Positions 41,883-50,845 of a DNA stretch of 61,422 nt are shown here, piece after piece (within the stretch, counting starts at the first letter, position 1; each line of letters begins with the position of its first letter). This stretch comes from CAZXNF01 sp050741255 (GTDB lineage: Bacteria; Pseudomonadota; Gammaproteobacteria; Burkholderiales; SG8-41). The stretch is taken from assembly GCA_050741255.1 (NCBI GenBank), contig JBOIEQ010000005.1:1-61422 (forward strand), written 5' to 3'. The notes under the pieces were generated by a model. It worked only from the letters and a program-made list of their open reading frames with translations. It made no database searches and was not told where the DNA came from. Both the position numbers and the translations under genes were made by a program.

Positions 41883-43384
41883 GATCCACTCCCCCTGGTC
41901 ATCGAAACGGGCGCCGTTCTCACCGGACGGCTGCCGATCCCTATCTGTTCGTCGATCCGCTCCAGCATATAAGCAAAAAACGGGTTGGAGGTCACGCGGG
42001 AAAGTGCTTCCAGGCTCACCAGCAGCGTGCCGCGCTCGCCGCGCACCGCCATGGCCCCGAGCCGCACGCCGAAATCCTCCGTGCCGCTGGGCGCCAGTCC
42101 GTAGAGGGCATCGTCCAGTGGAAACGGCAGCGCGACATGCGACAGGGAAAACACTTCGGCCGGATACGCCAGGCCGAGCGCTCGGATCGCTTCTCGGCTC
42201 GCGCCCGCCGCCACGGTGCGGGCCTCGACCTTGCCGCTGTCGGGACTCACGTTGGTCACGAGCGTGGCGCCGTAGCGCCGCGGCGGGTCCGACAGCAGGG
42301 CGGCGGCCGCGAGATCGCGGCCGGGCCGCAGCAGCGAGCCGAATTTGGCGCTCTGGTTCAGGTCGAACAGGACGAGTTCGCTGCCGTTCGCCGGCAACTG
42401 CGCGTAGAGCGCATCGACGATCGCGCGCGTGCTGACCGTGGCGTCCACCACCGACTGGAAGGTCAGGATGGGCGGCAGTTCACCCAGACGCCCTGCCCCG
42501 GCGAAGCGCGCGAGCTGCCGTTGCAGCGCCCGCACCACCAGCGCCGACTGGCGCGCGCCGTTCACCGGAAACGAGTTGTACTTGAAGGGATTGAACTCCG
42601 GCTCGATGCCCAGCCACGCCGCTTTTTCGAACGCGGGAAACACCGCCGGCCAACCGAGCACGCCCGCGAAACCCGCCAGGTTGGTCACGCCCACCATCGG
42701 CGAGATCAGCACCAGGCGGTCGGGCCGCGCCAGCGCCTTGTCCTCGAGCGCGTCCAGCGCGTACTGCAGCGCGAGCGCCCCGCCGTTTGAGTAACCGACC
42801 AGATGGAGCGGCAGATCGGGTCCGATCCGCCGCCGCGCTTCGCGGACGGCGAGGCGGGTTGCTTCCGACCATGCCTGCCATTCGACGCGGCTCAGGCCGC
42901 CCGGCACCGTGCCATGTCCCGGCAACCGGATGCCGACGGCCACGTAGCCGCGCGCCTGGTAGCGCCGCGCGACGTGGCGCAGGCTGTAGGGCGCATCCGT
43001 CAGTCCGTGCAGCAGCACGACGGCGCCGACGGGCTTGCCGACAGGTGAGAGGAGGTACGACCGGTTCCAGTCGTGCGCGAAGCGGCCCGGATAAATCGGG
43101 CTGCCGTCGAAGTAGCGGTTGGCGGGAACGCGGGCCTCTGGCGCGAGCTTCGCCGTGACTTCCGTTCGCACCTCGTCGAACGCCTGCTGTTCGGCGGCGA
43201 GAAAACCGGCCCAGTCGGTGCGGGCGATGTCGCGGGCGGACAGTTCGTGCGGAACAACGGTGTGCCAGAGTTCCAGCGGCGCGCCCTGCTGCGCCAGCCA
43301 GACGCGCAGGGCGAGCACGGCCACCACGGTCACGACCAGCGCAAGCCCCACCCACTTCAGCAGCCTCAGGGCCTTGAAACGCAT
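41879..43384 (-). CDS. Membrane-anchored alpha/beta hydrolase
   Basis: This 501-residue protein has one N-terminal helix (WVGLALVVTVVAVLALRVWLA) that anchors it in the membrane, with the catalytic part outside. The oxyanion region is LLHGLTDAPYSL, the nucleophile is Ser in GYSNGG, and the serine-lipase layout suggests a lysophospholipase or esterase. It is longer than the usual 300-residue enzymes, with a C-terminal extension. ATG 43384 has AGGA about 8 nt upstream. It leads the AbgT-ThrE operon. Confidence 0.85.
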   Translation of the reverse strand: MRFKALRLLKWVGLALVVTVVAVLALRVWLAQQGAPLELWHTVVPHELSARDIARTDWAGFLAAEQQAFDEVRTEVTAKLAPEARVPANRYFDGSPIYPGRFAHDWNRSYLLSPVGKPVGAVVLLHGLTDAPYSLRHVARRYQARGYVAVGIRLPGHGTVPGGLSRVEWQAWSEATRLAVREARRRIGPDLPLHLVGYSNGGALALQYALDALEDKALARPDRLVLISPMVGVTNLAGFAGVLGWPAVFPAFEKAAWLGIEPEFNPFKYNSFPVNGARQSALVVRALQRQLARFAGAGRLGELPPILTFQSVVDATVSTRAIVDALYAQLPANGSELVLFDLNQSAKFGSLLRPGRDLAAAALLSDPPRRYGATLVTNVSPDSGKVEARTVAAGASREAIRALGLAYPAEVFSLSHVALPFPLDDALYGLAPSGTEDFGVRLGAMAVRGERGTLLVSLEALSRVTSNPFFAYMLERIDEQIGIGSRPVRTAPVSMTRGSGS

Positions 43385-43557
43385 CACTCGATCCTGTTGT
43401 TCTTCAATGCGCGACGGTGGTTGCTCGATACCCGCGGCGCCGGGCTGCGTGGCCCAGGGTGCATAATAGTGCCGTAAAAGGACCAGCCTGCGAAGCTTGG
43501 CGGCAAGCGCCGCCTTCCGCCCGCACGCCATCGACTACGGACTTCGCGCTCACTGCC

Positions 43558-44448
43558 ATGCGCTTCGGGGATTTCGCGGATCTGCTCAAAACCGCGGCCG
43601 TCAACTGGATGCGCGATTACGCCCAGAGCATGGGCGCGGCGCTGGCCTTCTACACGATGTTCTCGATCGCGCCCCTGTTGCTCATCGTGATCGCCGTGGC
43701 CGGACCGGTCGTCGGCGAGGAAGCGGCCAAGGGAGAAATCCACCTGCAGTTGCAGGGCCTGCTCGGCGCGCCCGGCGCGCTGGCGGTACAGGGCCTGCTG
43801 GAGCACGCGGGCCGGCGCTCGGACAATCTGCCGGTGGCGGCGGCCGGCTTCGTCATCCTTTTCATCGGCGCGACTTCGGTGTTTGCCGAACTGCAGGACG
43901 CGCTCGACCGCATCTGGCGGGCGCCGGCGAAACCCGCCTTCACCGGCTGGCGCGGATTCGTGCGGGTCCGCCTGCTGTCCTTCGGCATGATCCTCGGGAT
44001 CGGCTTCCTGCTGATGGTGTCGCTCGCGCTCAGCGCCGGCATGGCCGCCCTGAGCCGGTGGTGGATCCCGCTGTTCGGCGGCTGGGAAACGGTCGCTGAA
44101 CTGATGGACGTGGTGGCGAGCGTCGTGCTGTCGGCAGCGGTATTTGCCGCGATCTACAAGGCCATGCCGCGCGTGGCGGTCGCCTGGAAGGATGTCTGGA
44201 TCGGCGCGGTGTTCACGGCTCTGCTCTTCCTGGCCGGAAAATTCCTGATCGGCGTATACATCGGCAGCAGCGGCGTCTCATCGTGGTTCGGCGCCGCGGC
44301 GTCGCTGGTCGTGGTGCTGCTGTGGGTCTACTACTCCGCCCAGATCTTCCTGTTCGGCGCGGAATTCACCTGGGCGTACTCGCACCGCTTCGGATCGCGC
44401 AAGGGACAAGCGCTGCAGGGGGCGCGGGACGTAGCAGGCACGACCTGA
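43558..44448 (+). CDS. YihY/BrkB family inner-membrane protein
   Basis: This 296-residue protein has six helices with YihY/virulence factor BrkB motifs: SMGAALAFYTMFSIAPLLLIVIAVAG, GRRSDNLPVAAAGFVILFIGATSVFAELQDALDRIW (read in parts) and VVVLLWVYYSAQIFLFGAEFTW. ATG 43558 begins the conserved part; no strong ribosome site precedes it, and an upstream frame from 43417 is less likely. A CATAAT element at 43462-43467 could be part of its promoter. Function of the family remains unclear (once thought to be a ribonuclease, now doubted). Confidence 0.9.
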   Translation: MRFGDFADLLKTAAVNWMRDYAQSMGAALAFYTMFSIAPLLLIVIAVAGPVVGEEAAKGEIHLQLQGLLGAPGALAVQGLLEHAGRRSDNLPVAAAGFVILFIGATSVFAELQDALDRIWRAPAKPAFTGWRGFVRVRLLSFGMILGIGFLLMVSLALSAGMAALSRWWIPLFGGWETVAELMDVVASVVLSAAVFAAIYKAMPRVAVAWKDVWIGAVFTALLFLAGKFLIGVYIGSSGVSSWFGAAASLVVVLLWVYYSAQIFLFGAEFTWAYSHRFGSRKGQALQGARDVAGTT

Positions 44449-44539
44449 TCGCAGTACGACTCGGCTACCTGCGGCGAGCGCGCGGCTGCGGCGAACGACC
44501 CTGCCCCTACCAAGTTCCGCGCGGGCCGCTACGGGGCCA
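44449..44539. other. Gap between convergent YihY and YqhA genes
   Basis: This 91-nt convergent gap holds no gene and no clear terminator hairpin. A short GC-rich stretch near 44518-44537 has only partial complementarity. Confidence 0.4.
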
Positions 44540-45019
44540 TCAACGGGGCTTCTGCCCCCGGGTCAGCCAGCCGAATGCCCCCAAGGCGACAATCATGGCG
44601 CCAAGTGCCAGCCCGAACGACAGGATGTCGTTCCCGCTCCAGGTGGAGGCCACGCCGAGAAAAGTCACCGCCAGCACCGTCACCACCACGCCTGTCAGCC
44701 TGTCCTTGAGTTCGTCGAGCGTGGAAATCTTGATCCAGTGGAGGTGCGGCGGCAGTTTCAGCTCGCCGATGAACAGCTCGTAGAGCCCCACGCTCACGAT
44801 GTAGAGCGCGGTCGCGATCAGGAAATAGTCCGCGAGGAAAATGACCTCGACGGCCAGCCGCTTCAGGCTTGAGGCGTCGGTCAGGTAGCTGGGGGCCTGC
44901 GCCAGATTGCCCACGGCCTTGAAGGTGGCGACCAGAAACAGCATGGCCGAGGCCGCCAGGCTGCCGAGCACGCCGAGCAGAACTACATAACGGGTGAGTC
45001 CCAGCAGTCGTTGCAACAT
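44540..45019 (-). CDS. YqhA-family inner-membrane protein
   Basis: This is a 159-residue protein with four helices (VVLLGVLGSLAASAMLFLVA, LAVEVIFLADYFLIATALYIVSVGLYELFIG, VVVTVLAVTFLGVAS, FGLALGAMIVALGAFGWL). It matches the YqhA/UPF0114 family, for which no function is established. ATG 45019 has GGAAAGG just upstream; a GTG at 45022 is an alternative with the same frame. It is downstream of the DUF2950 gene with a 68-nt gap. Confidence 0.85.
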   Translation of the reverse strand: MLQRLLGLTRYVVLLGVLGSLAASAMLFLVATFKAVGNLAQAPSYLTDASSLKRLAVEVIFLADYFLIATALYIVSVGLYELFIGELKLPPHLHWIKISTLDELKDRLTGVVVTVLAVTFLGVASTWSGNDILSFGLALGAMIVALGAFGWLTRGQKPR

Positions 45020-45087
45020 CACCTTTCCATGCTCGCAGTTTCGAAACGATCGAGGCGCGATTCAGGATGACGACAGGGCGCCGCGTG

Positions 45088-46029
45088 TCAGGGAATCCTG
45101 GCCCAGCCGGCGTCCGGATTGAAACGCGTGATCCTTGCCGCGACCTGGGCGGTGTCGGGTCCGAGATTCTTTTGGTAGACGACCCCGTCATGACTGACGA
45201 GAAAGGTCATGACGCCCGACGTGCCGTAGTTCACCGGCGTTGCGATCACAGCGAAGCCGCCAATCATGCTGCCCTTCGCCAGGTAATCGTAGCCCCCGCC
45301 CGGCGCATCCTTGCCCTGCGCTTTGAGCATTCTGTAAAAGTACCCGTGATACGGTCGCGGCACCCCCGCTTTGGGCGCGTCGCCGCTGTATCCCTCGGCA
45401 TGGGCATTCGCCACCAGCGGCCCCAACGGGCTCGGCGGTTCGCCCGCCTTCGTCGGCCAGTACAAGCCGTCGTGCTTGCCGGAAGAACTCATGAATTTCT
45501 GCGCGTACTCGAGCAGGCCGTCGCGGTCGCGGTCGAGCAGCACGTACTCGCGCTGCGCGTCGACGATCGCCTTCAGGGTCTGGATCGTGTCGAGTTCGTT
45601 GCGCCCGATGCGGCGCGCGAGGATTTCCGTCTTGCCGGCCGCAGCATCGAAACGCCAGCGGTCGCCGGCCTTGACGAGCGGAACAGGGAACGGCCAGTCG
45701 TCGTTGCCGACATTCAGAATGGTGCGGCCGTCGCCGGCGACGAGCGTGTGTTTCTGGTCGTAGGCGGCGAGGAATTTCGCGAAGCCGGCCTTGTCGGCCA
45801 CGGCATCCCCGGAGAAAATCCACGATCCGGAACCGGGGCCGATGATGGCGAGGAAAGCCTTGCGGTCCGCCTTGCGGATCGCCTCGACCATCGCCGTCAC
45901 CGCCGCGTCGGCCGTTGCGAAATTCCGCTGGGCCGTTTCCGCCGCCATCACCGGGGCCGCCAGTGCGAACGCCAGAACGGCGCCGCTCAGCCATCGCCAG
46001 CCCATGATCGCCATGCCGCGCGCGCTCAT
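45088..46029 (-). CDS. DUF2950 exported protein
   Basis: This 313-residue protein begins with a signal peptide (about 1-30, APVMAAE) and matches DUF2950: NFATADAAVTAMVEAIRKAD, a glycine-rich loop, REYVLLDRDRDGLLEYAQKF, and GYDYLAKGSMIGGFAVIATPVNYGTSGVMTF (read in parts). The function is unknown. It overlaps the DUF3300 gene by 4 nt (ATGA). The two families are often neighbours, which suggests a shared envelope function. ATG 46029 gives the shortest signal peptide; a second ATG at 46014 is also possible. Confidence 0.88.
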   Translation of the reverse strand: MSARGMAIMGWRWLSGAVLAFALAAPVMAAETAQRNFATADAAVTAMVEAIRKADRKAFLAIIGPGSGSWIFSGDAVADKAGFAKFLAAYDQKHTLVAGDGRTILNVGNDDWPFPVPLVKAGDRWRFDAAAGKTEILARRIGRNELDTIQTLKAIVDAQREYVLLDRDRDGLLEYAQKFMSSSGKHDGLYWPTKAGEPPSPLGPLVANAHAEGYSGDAPKAGVPRPYHGYFYRMLKAQGKDAPGGGYDYLAKGSMIGGFAVIATPVNYGTSGVMTFLVSHDGVVYQKNLGPDTAQVAARITRFNPDAGWARIP

Positions 46030-47249
46030 CGCCGGCCTCCACGCCCGCCGCCGCCGGCACGCGCACCGCCACCCGCGCGGCCGCCTCCGCCTGCACTTGG
46101 CCGGGCGCCGGCGCTGCCGCGGTTGAGGCCACCGCTATTCAGGCTCTGGTTGCCGCGCTGGCTCACGTCCCGGGTCTGCGCACCACGGTCGACCCCCTCG
46201 AAGCCACCGCGGTTGCCTCCACTGTGAGCGTCGCGGCTGCGGTCGCCCGCGCCCACGTCCCGCGTGCCCGCCGACGGCCCTCCGCGGTCACCGGCGCCGA
46301 CATCACGAGTCCCGGCCGAGGGTCCGGCATCGCGCCCGCGAAACTGGTCGCGCGATTGCACGTCGCGCGTGTTGGCGCCGGCGCGGTCGTAGCGCTGCTG
46401 GGTAGCCTGGTCGCGGTAGGCCACGCCCTTGCGATGTTCCGGTTTGTGCTGCCAGTTCGAATTGCCGCTGCCGATGTTGGTGCGATTGAAGTTGTTGTAG
46501 TTGTTGTGGTTGATGTACACGTTGTTGCCGCCCCAGTTGCAGCCGCCCCACAGCGCGGAGCCCACCGCGACGCCCACCGCGAAGGTGAAGAGGGCCGCGC
46601 CCGGCACGTAGCCCGGAGGGTAGTAGTAGTAAGGCGGATAGGCGGGATACGGCCATGTCCCGTAGACGACGGCCGGATTGTAGGTCGGCACATAGACGAC
46701 CTGCGGGTCCGCCGGCTCGATCTTGATGACGGTCTGAGACCCTTCCTGCGCACTGGTGACGGTCTGTTCCTTGCTGGATTTCAGGTTCCCCGAAGCGTTC
46801 GCCTTGGTGCGCAACGACTGGACGGTCTGCATGACCTTGGCCTGGTCCGCGAGGAAGGCGTCGCCCAGCTTCTGGGTCAAGTCGAGCTTTTCGCTCAACA
46901 TCGCGAGGACCTGCGGCAGCGCCGTGAGCGATTTCACGCTGGGATCCCAGGGCTGCTTCTGCATGGCGTCCTCCAGGGCCTTGCCCGTGACCTTGGGATT
47001 CTGCTTCACCCAGCGGTCCGCCTGCACGATCTCCAGCGGGTAGGTGGAGGCCATCAGGACCTGCGCGAGCAGCGGGTCCGGATACAGCGCGATCGGCGCA
47101 ACGATCTGGTCGAGTTCTTCCTGCTTGAAAATCGCGGCGGCTGGCTGTCCCGCGGCCGGCGCGGGTGGTGACTGCGCCCAGGACGGGGCCGGCGCCGCGA
47201 CGGCGAACATCAGCACCCAGGCCAGCGACTTCAGTGTCTTCGTGGACAT
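46026..47249 (-). CDS. DUF3300 exported protein with Gly/Arg-rich tail
   Basis: This 407-residue protein has a signal peptide (about 1-25, APSWAQ), then the DUF3300 domain (about 40-200, LDQIVAPIALYPDPLLAQVLMASTYPLEIVQADRW, read in parts, and DPQVVYVPTYNPAVVYGTWPYPAYPPYYYYPPG). A short helical stretch and a low-complexity tail follow, with two near-identical GPSAGTRDVGAGDR repeats and ending in Gly/Arg. Its function is not known. It leads the DUF3300-DUF2950 pair, with the downstream gene overlapping its stop by 4 nt. Confidence 0.88.
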   Translation of the reverse strand: MSTKTLKSLAWVLMFAVAAPAPSWAQSPPAPAAGQPAAAIFKQEELDQIVAPIALYPDPLLAQVLMASTYPLEIVQADRWVKQNPKVTGKALEDAMQKQPWDPSVKSLTALPQVLAMLSEKLDLTQKLGDAFLADQAKVMQTVQSLRTKANASGNLKSSKEQTVTSAQEGSQTVIKIEPADPQVVYVPTYNPAVVYGTWPYPAYPPYYYYPPGYVPGAALFTFAVGVAVGSALWGGCNWGGNNVYINHNNYNNFNRTNIGSGNSNWQHKPEHRKGVAYRDQATQQRYDRAGANTRDVQSRDQFRGRDAGPSAGTRDVGAGDRGGPSAGTRDVGAGDRSRDAHSGGNRGGFEGVDRGAQTRDVSQRGNQSLNSGGLNRGSAGARPSAGGGGRAGGGARAGGGGRGGRR

Positions 47250-47329
47250 TCCCCGTTCCTCAAGAACCCGTTCACACCGTCACCGCCGCAGCAGATCAAA
47301 GTCAACGACAACAGACATGTTACTCCGAG

Positions 47330-47656
47330 TCATCGGCCCATGCGACGATCGTAGGCGTCCGAAAAACGCGCCGCGAGACTCGGGTCGCGAGCAGACGGTC
47401 CCTCGGCGTCGAACTTCACCTGCACGGAACCATCCGCCCGCCGTGCCACAGCCACGGTCACGGCCATCCCCTCCCGGGTGCCGCGGATGAGGCCTGCGGA
47501 TTCGTCAGCCGAGTACACGCTGACGCCGGCGTCCTGAGCAGCACCCAGCGCTGCGCTCCATGCACGGTCGTAGTTGGATGACATGCCCGGCGGGGGCGCA
47601 TAAACCACGCAGCCGGCGAGCACGGCGGCGGCCAACGACGACAGAATTGCCCGCAT
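47330..47656 (-). CDS. Small lipoprotein
   Basis: This 108-residue protein has a lipoprotein signal peptide with LAGC, then a short soluble domain (NYDRAWSAALGAAQDAGVSVYSAD, RGTREGMAVTVAVARRADGSVQVKFD) resembling the DUF4136/DUF4410-type small lipoproteins, though I cannot assign it. ATG 47656 has AAGG 8-9 nt upstream; a GTG at 47671 is possible. It stands alone between the DUF3300 gene and pntB, with an 80-nt gap on one side. Confidence 0.75.
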   Translation of the reverse strand: MRAILSSLAAAVLAGCVVYAPPPGMSSNYDRAWSAALGAAQDAGVSVYSADESAGLIRGTREGMAVTVAVARRADGSVQVKFDAEGPSARDPSLAARFSDAYDRRMGR

Positions 47657-47700
47657 GAAGGAGGCCTTCACGGAAAGATGCGGCGTGTTGCAGTCGCGCG

Positions 47701-49095
47701 CTACTCGAGCGCCTTGACCATGTCCTCGACGACCTTCTTCGCGTCGCCGAACACCATCATGGTCTTGTCCATGTAGAAGAGGTCGTTGTCCAGGCCGGCG
47801 TAGCCCGCCGCCATCGAGCGCTTGACCACCATCACCGTGCGCGCCTTGTCGGCCTCAAGGATCGGCATGCCGAAGATCGGGCTGCCGGGCGTCTTCGCCG
47901 CCGGATTCACCACGTCGTTGGCGCCGAGCACGAGCACCACGTCCGTGTTCGGAAAGTCGCTGTTGATGTCGTCCATCTCCAGCACCTGGTCATAGGGAAT
48001 CTCGGCTTCCGCCAGCAACACGTTCATGTGGCCGGGCATGCGGCCCGCCACCGGATGGATCGCGAAGCGGATGTTGACGCCCTTCTCCTTCAGCTTGTGC
48101 GCGAGTTCCTTTACGGCATGCTGCGCGCGGGCCACCGCCAGGCCGTACCCCGGCACGATGATCACGGAGTCGGCATTTCCCATCAGGAAGGCCGCGTCGT
48201 CGGCGCTGCCGCTGCGATGCGTCTTCTGCGTGCCGTCGCCCGCTGCCACTGTGCCGCCCTCGCTGCCGAAGCCACCGAGGATCACCGACAGGAAAGGCCG
48301 GTTCATGGCCTTGCACATGATGTAGGACAGGATCGCGCCGGAGGAACCGACCAGCGAGCCCGCGATGATCAGCATGGTGTTGCCGAGCGAGAAGCCGATG
48401 CCCGCCGCCGCCCAGCCGGAGTACGAGTTGAGCATGGAGATCACGACCGGCATGTCCGCGCCGCCGATCGGGATGATGATCAGGAAGCCGAGGACGAAGG
48501 CGATCGCGAGCATCGCGACGAAGGCGGTCCAGTTCGTCTGCGGGTCGAGAAAAAACCACACGCCGCAGCCGACCATGGCCAGCGCCATGATCAGGTTGAC
48601 GGCGTGCTGGCCGGGGAACGTGATGGGCGCCCCGCTCATGCGTGCGGAGAGCTTCAGGAAGGCGATCACCGAACCCGACCACGTCATCGCGCCGATGAAA
48701 CTGCCGAGGAACAATTCGAGTTTCGCGCCGCGGGGGATGGGGTCACCTGCCATCTGGACGATGCCGAACGAGGCCGGATTGTTCACGGCGGCGACCGCGA
48801 TGCACACCGCGGCCAGGCCGACCAGCGAGTGCATGAACGCGACCAGTTCCGGCATCGCCGTCATCTGCACGCGCCGGGCGATGATGGTGCCGATCACGCC
48901 GCCGACCGCGATGGCCGCGAGGATCAGCGCCCAGTTTTTCACCAGCGTCAGCGTCGTCAGCACGGCGATCGCCATGCCGACCATGCCGAACAGGTTGCCG
49001 CGCCGCGAGGTGACGGGCGAAGACAGGCCCTTCAGGGCGAGGATGAAGAAAACGGACGCGACGAGATAGGCGAGCCCGACCTGGTTCGGCGTCAT
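47701..49095 (-). CDS. pntB: NAD(P) transhydrogenase subunit beta
   Basis: This 464-residue protein has eight or nine N-terminal helices (to about 265) and a C-terminal NADP-binding domain (about 285-464) with GYGLAVARAQHAVKELA, the Rossmann-like core FAIHPVAGRMPGHMNVLLAEA (read in parts) and MDDINSDFPNTDVVLVLGANDVVNPAA. It transfers hydride from NADH to NADP+ in exchange for proton entry. It is the last gene of pntAa-pntAb-pntB. A heptamer-repeat element occupies the gap to pntAb. Confidence 0.95.
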   Translation of the reverse strand: MTPNQVGLAYLVASVFFILALKGLSSPVTSRRGNLFGMVGMAIAVLTTLTLVKNWALILAAIAVGGVIGTIIARRVQMTAMPELVAFMHSLVGLAAVCIAVAAVNNPASFGIVQMAGDPIPRGAKLELFLGSFIGAMTWSGSVIAFLKLSARMSGAPITFPGQHAVNLIMALAMVGCGVWFFLDPQTNWTAFVAMLAIAFVLGFLIIIPIGGADMPVVISMLNSYSGWAAAGIGFSLGNTMLIIAGSLVGSSGAILSYIMCKAMNRPFLSVILGGFGSEGGTVAAGDGTQKTHRSGSADDAAFLMGNADSVIIVPGYGLAVARAQHAVKELAHKLKEKGVNIRFAIHPVAGRMPGHMNVLLAEAEIPYDQVLEMDDINSDFPNTDVVLVLGANDVVNPAAKTPGSPIFGMPILEADKARTVMVVKRSMAAGYAGLDNDLFYMDKTMMVFGDAKKVVEDMVKALE

Positions 49096-49111
49096 GATTG
49101 CGCCTTCGGCG

Positions 49112-49248
49112 CGTGAGGAGAGAGGGGTGAGGCGTGAGGGGGAACAACCGTTGTTGTATGCATTGGTTTCATCATGTTTTCGTCGTTCTCAGGATGGCTG
49201 ATTAACGGTCGGGTTTTATTCCTCACCCCTCTCCCCTCACCCCTCACG
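49112..49248. repeat. Heptamer-repeat inverted element A (pntAb-pntB gap)
   Basis: The left arm (49112-49139) consists of four tandem heptamers of the type CGTGAGG, AGAGAGG, GGTGAGG. The right arm (49221-49248) contains four heptamers in reverse complement (CCTCACC, CCTCTCC, CCTCACC, CCTCACG), so the arms can pair with a few mismatches around an 81-nt centre. The pntAb stop codon lies inside the right arm. Confidence 0.8.
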
Positions 49249-49536
49249 TTTTTCTTTCCGCTTGAACATGTCGAGCATGCGCTGCGTGACCAGGAAGCCG
49301 CCGAACACGTTGATCGCGGCGAGCGCCACGGCCGCCGCGCCCAGCCAGGCGCCCCAGTCGGTCTCGGCGGGACCGGCGGCAAGCATGGCGCCGACGATGA
49401 TGATCGAGGAAATCGCGTTGGTCACCGACATGAGCGGCGTGTGCAGCGCCGGCGTCACGTTCCAGACCACGTGGTAGCCGACGACGACGGCCAGCACGAA
49501 CACGGTAAGGGCGCTGATGGTGGGGTCTACGATCAT
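49237..49536 (-). CDS. pntAb: NAD(P) transhydrogenase subunit alpha part 2
   Basis: This 99-residue protein has three helices and the proton-channel part of the alpha subunit (ALTVFVLAVVVGYHVVWNVTPALHTPLMSVTNAISSIIIVG, read in parts). ATG 49536 has GAAGGAAC upstream and begins MIVDPT; the longer frame has no support. The last residues (KREG) and the stop are encoded by the heptamer repeats, which hints that the repeat invaded the gene end. It is encoded separately from pntAa, as in many non-enteric bacteria. Confidence 0.93.
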   Translation of the reverse strand: MIVDPTISALTVFVLAVVVGYHVVWNVTPALHTPLMSVTNAISSIIIVGAMLAAGPAETDWGAWLGAAAVALAAINVFGGFLVTQRMLDMFKRKEKREG

Positions 49537-49553
49537 TGTTGTTCCTTCGGAAC

Positions 49554-49665
49554 GGTGAAGGGTAAGGGGTGAGGCGTGAGGGGATCCGCTAGCGAGCACT
49601 GCAGACATGCCCGTCTGTCCGGTTTCATGGCACTTCCCCTCACCCCTCCCTCCTCACCCCTCACG
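49554..49665. repeat. Heptamer-repeat inverted element B (pntAa-pntAb gap)
   Basis: The left arm (49554-49581) has four heptamers (GGTGAAG, GGTAAGG, GGTGAGG, CGTGAGG). The right arm (49638-49665) has the matching reverse-complement series (CCTCACC, CCTCCCT, CCTCACC, CCTCACG). The arms pair around a 56-nt centre. The pntAa stop TGA is contained in the CGTGAGG heptamer. The outermost repeat order is the same as in element A. Confidence 0.8.
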
Positions 49666-50791
49666 ATTTTTTCACCAGATCGCCGTTGATCGTCACCAGC
49701 GTGCCGGCGACGACTTCGTCCTCGCGGTTCACGTTGAGCACGCCGGTCTTGGGATCGACGATCAGGGCGAGAAAGTTGAGCAGGTTGCGGGCGAACAGCG
49801 CGCTGGCATCCGCCGCGACCAGCGCGGCGAGATTCGGAATGCCGACGATGCGCACGCCGTTCTTCAGCGCGATCTTGTCGAGCTCGGAACCTTCGACGTT
49901 GCCGCCCTGCTCCACCGCCATGTCCACGATCACGGACCCCGGCTTCATCGCCTCGACCGTGGCCGCCTTGATCAGCCTGGGCGCGGGACGGCCGGGGATC
50001 AGCGCGGTGGTGATGACGATGTCGGATTGCGTGGCGCGCTGGTGCACGAGTTCCCCCTGCCGCCGCATCCAGTCGGCGGGCATGGGCTTGGCATAGCCGC
50101 CCTCGCCCTTGGCGATTTCGCGCTCCTCGTCGGTCAGGTACGGCACGTCCATGAATTTTGCGCCCAGCGATTCGACCTGCTCCTTCACCGGCGGGCGCAC
50201 GTCGGAGGCTTCCACGATCGCGCCCAGACGCTTGGCCGTCGCGATGGCCTGCAGGCCGGCGACGCCGACGCCGAGGATCAGCACCCGCGCGGCCTTGACG
50301 GTGCCCGCGGCGGTCATCAGCATGGGCATGAACTTCTGATACAGGTCAGCCGCCATGATCACCGCCTTGTAGCCGGCGATGTTGGCCTGCGAGGACAGCA
50401 CGTCCATGCTTTGCGCGCGCGAGATGCGCGGCAGCGATTCCATGGCGAAGGCGGTGATCTCGGCGTGCGCGAGCGCCGCCAACCCTTCGGCGTTGAATGG
50501 ATTGAGCAGTCCCAGCAACACCTGGCCGCTTTTCATCTGCGCCAGCTCCGCCGCTTCGGGCGCGCGCACCTTGAGGATGATCTCGGCCTGCTGGTAGATC
50601 TCGGCCGCGGTGGCGGCGATGGTCGCACCGGCTTCCGCGAACTGCGCATCGGGGATGCTCGCCGCGACACCCGCCCCCGCCTGCACCAGCACCACGTGCT
50701 TGCCGCCGGTCATCAGCTTCTTGACCGTCTCCGGTGTGGCGGCCACCCGGGTCTCCCCCGCGCGCGTCTCCGCCGGAATGCCGATCTTCAT
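49661..50791 (-). CDS. pntAa: NAD(P) transhydrogenase subunit alpha part 1
   Basis: This 376-residue soluble subunit carries the NAD-binding domain. The N-terminus (MKIGIPAETRAGETRVAATPETV) and the nucleotide-binding stretch (VLILGVGVAGLQAIATAKRLGAIVEASDVRPPVKEQV, read in parts) match the alanine-dehydrogenase/PntA family. It oxidises NADH and passes hydride to the beta subunit. GGAG lies about 13 nt ahead of ATG 50791, and a TATAAT box lies 35 nt upstream. The stop is in heptamer element B. Confidence 0.95.
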   Translation of the reverse strand: MKIGIPAETRAGETRVAATPETVKKLMTGGKHVVLVQAGAGVAASIPDAQFAEAGATIAATAAEIYQQAEIILKVRAPEAAELAQMKSGQVLLGLLNPFNAEGLAALAHAEITAFAMESLPRISRAQSMDVLSSQANIAGYKAVIMAADLYQKFMPMLMTAAGTVKAARVLILGVGVAGLQAIATAKRLGAIVEASDVRPPVKEQVESLGAKFMDVPYLTDEEREIAKGEGGYAKPMPADWMRRQGELVHQRATQSDIVITTALIPGRPAPRLIKAATVEAMKPGSVIVDMAVEQGGNVEGSELDKIALKNGVRIVGIPNLAALVAADASALFARNLLNFLALIVDPKTGVLNVNREDEVVAGTLVTINGDLVKKS

Positions 50792-50825
50792 GATGGAGGC
50801 AACTCCCTGACTATTTTGAAGCCGG

Positions 50826-50831
50826 ATTATA
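50826..50831 (-). promoter_or_regulatory. Candidate -10 box of the pnt operon
   Basis: The minus strand reads TATAAT here, 34 nt before the pntAa ATG. No strong -35 is visible at 17 nt. The upstream amidohydrolase gene stops only 15 nt further, so its end overlaps the -35 region. Confidence 0.5.
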
Positions 50832-50845
50832 GGCCACGGCCCCGC

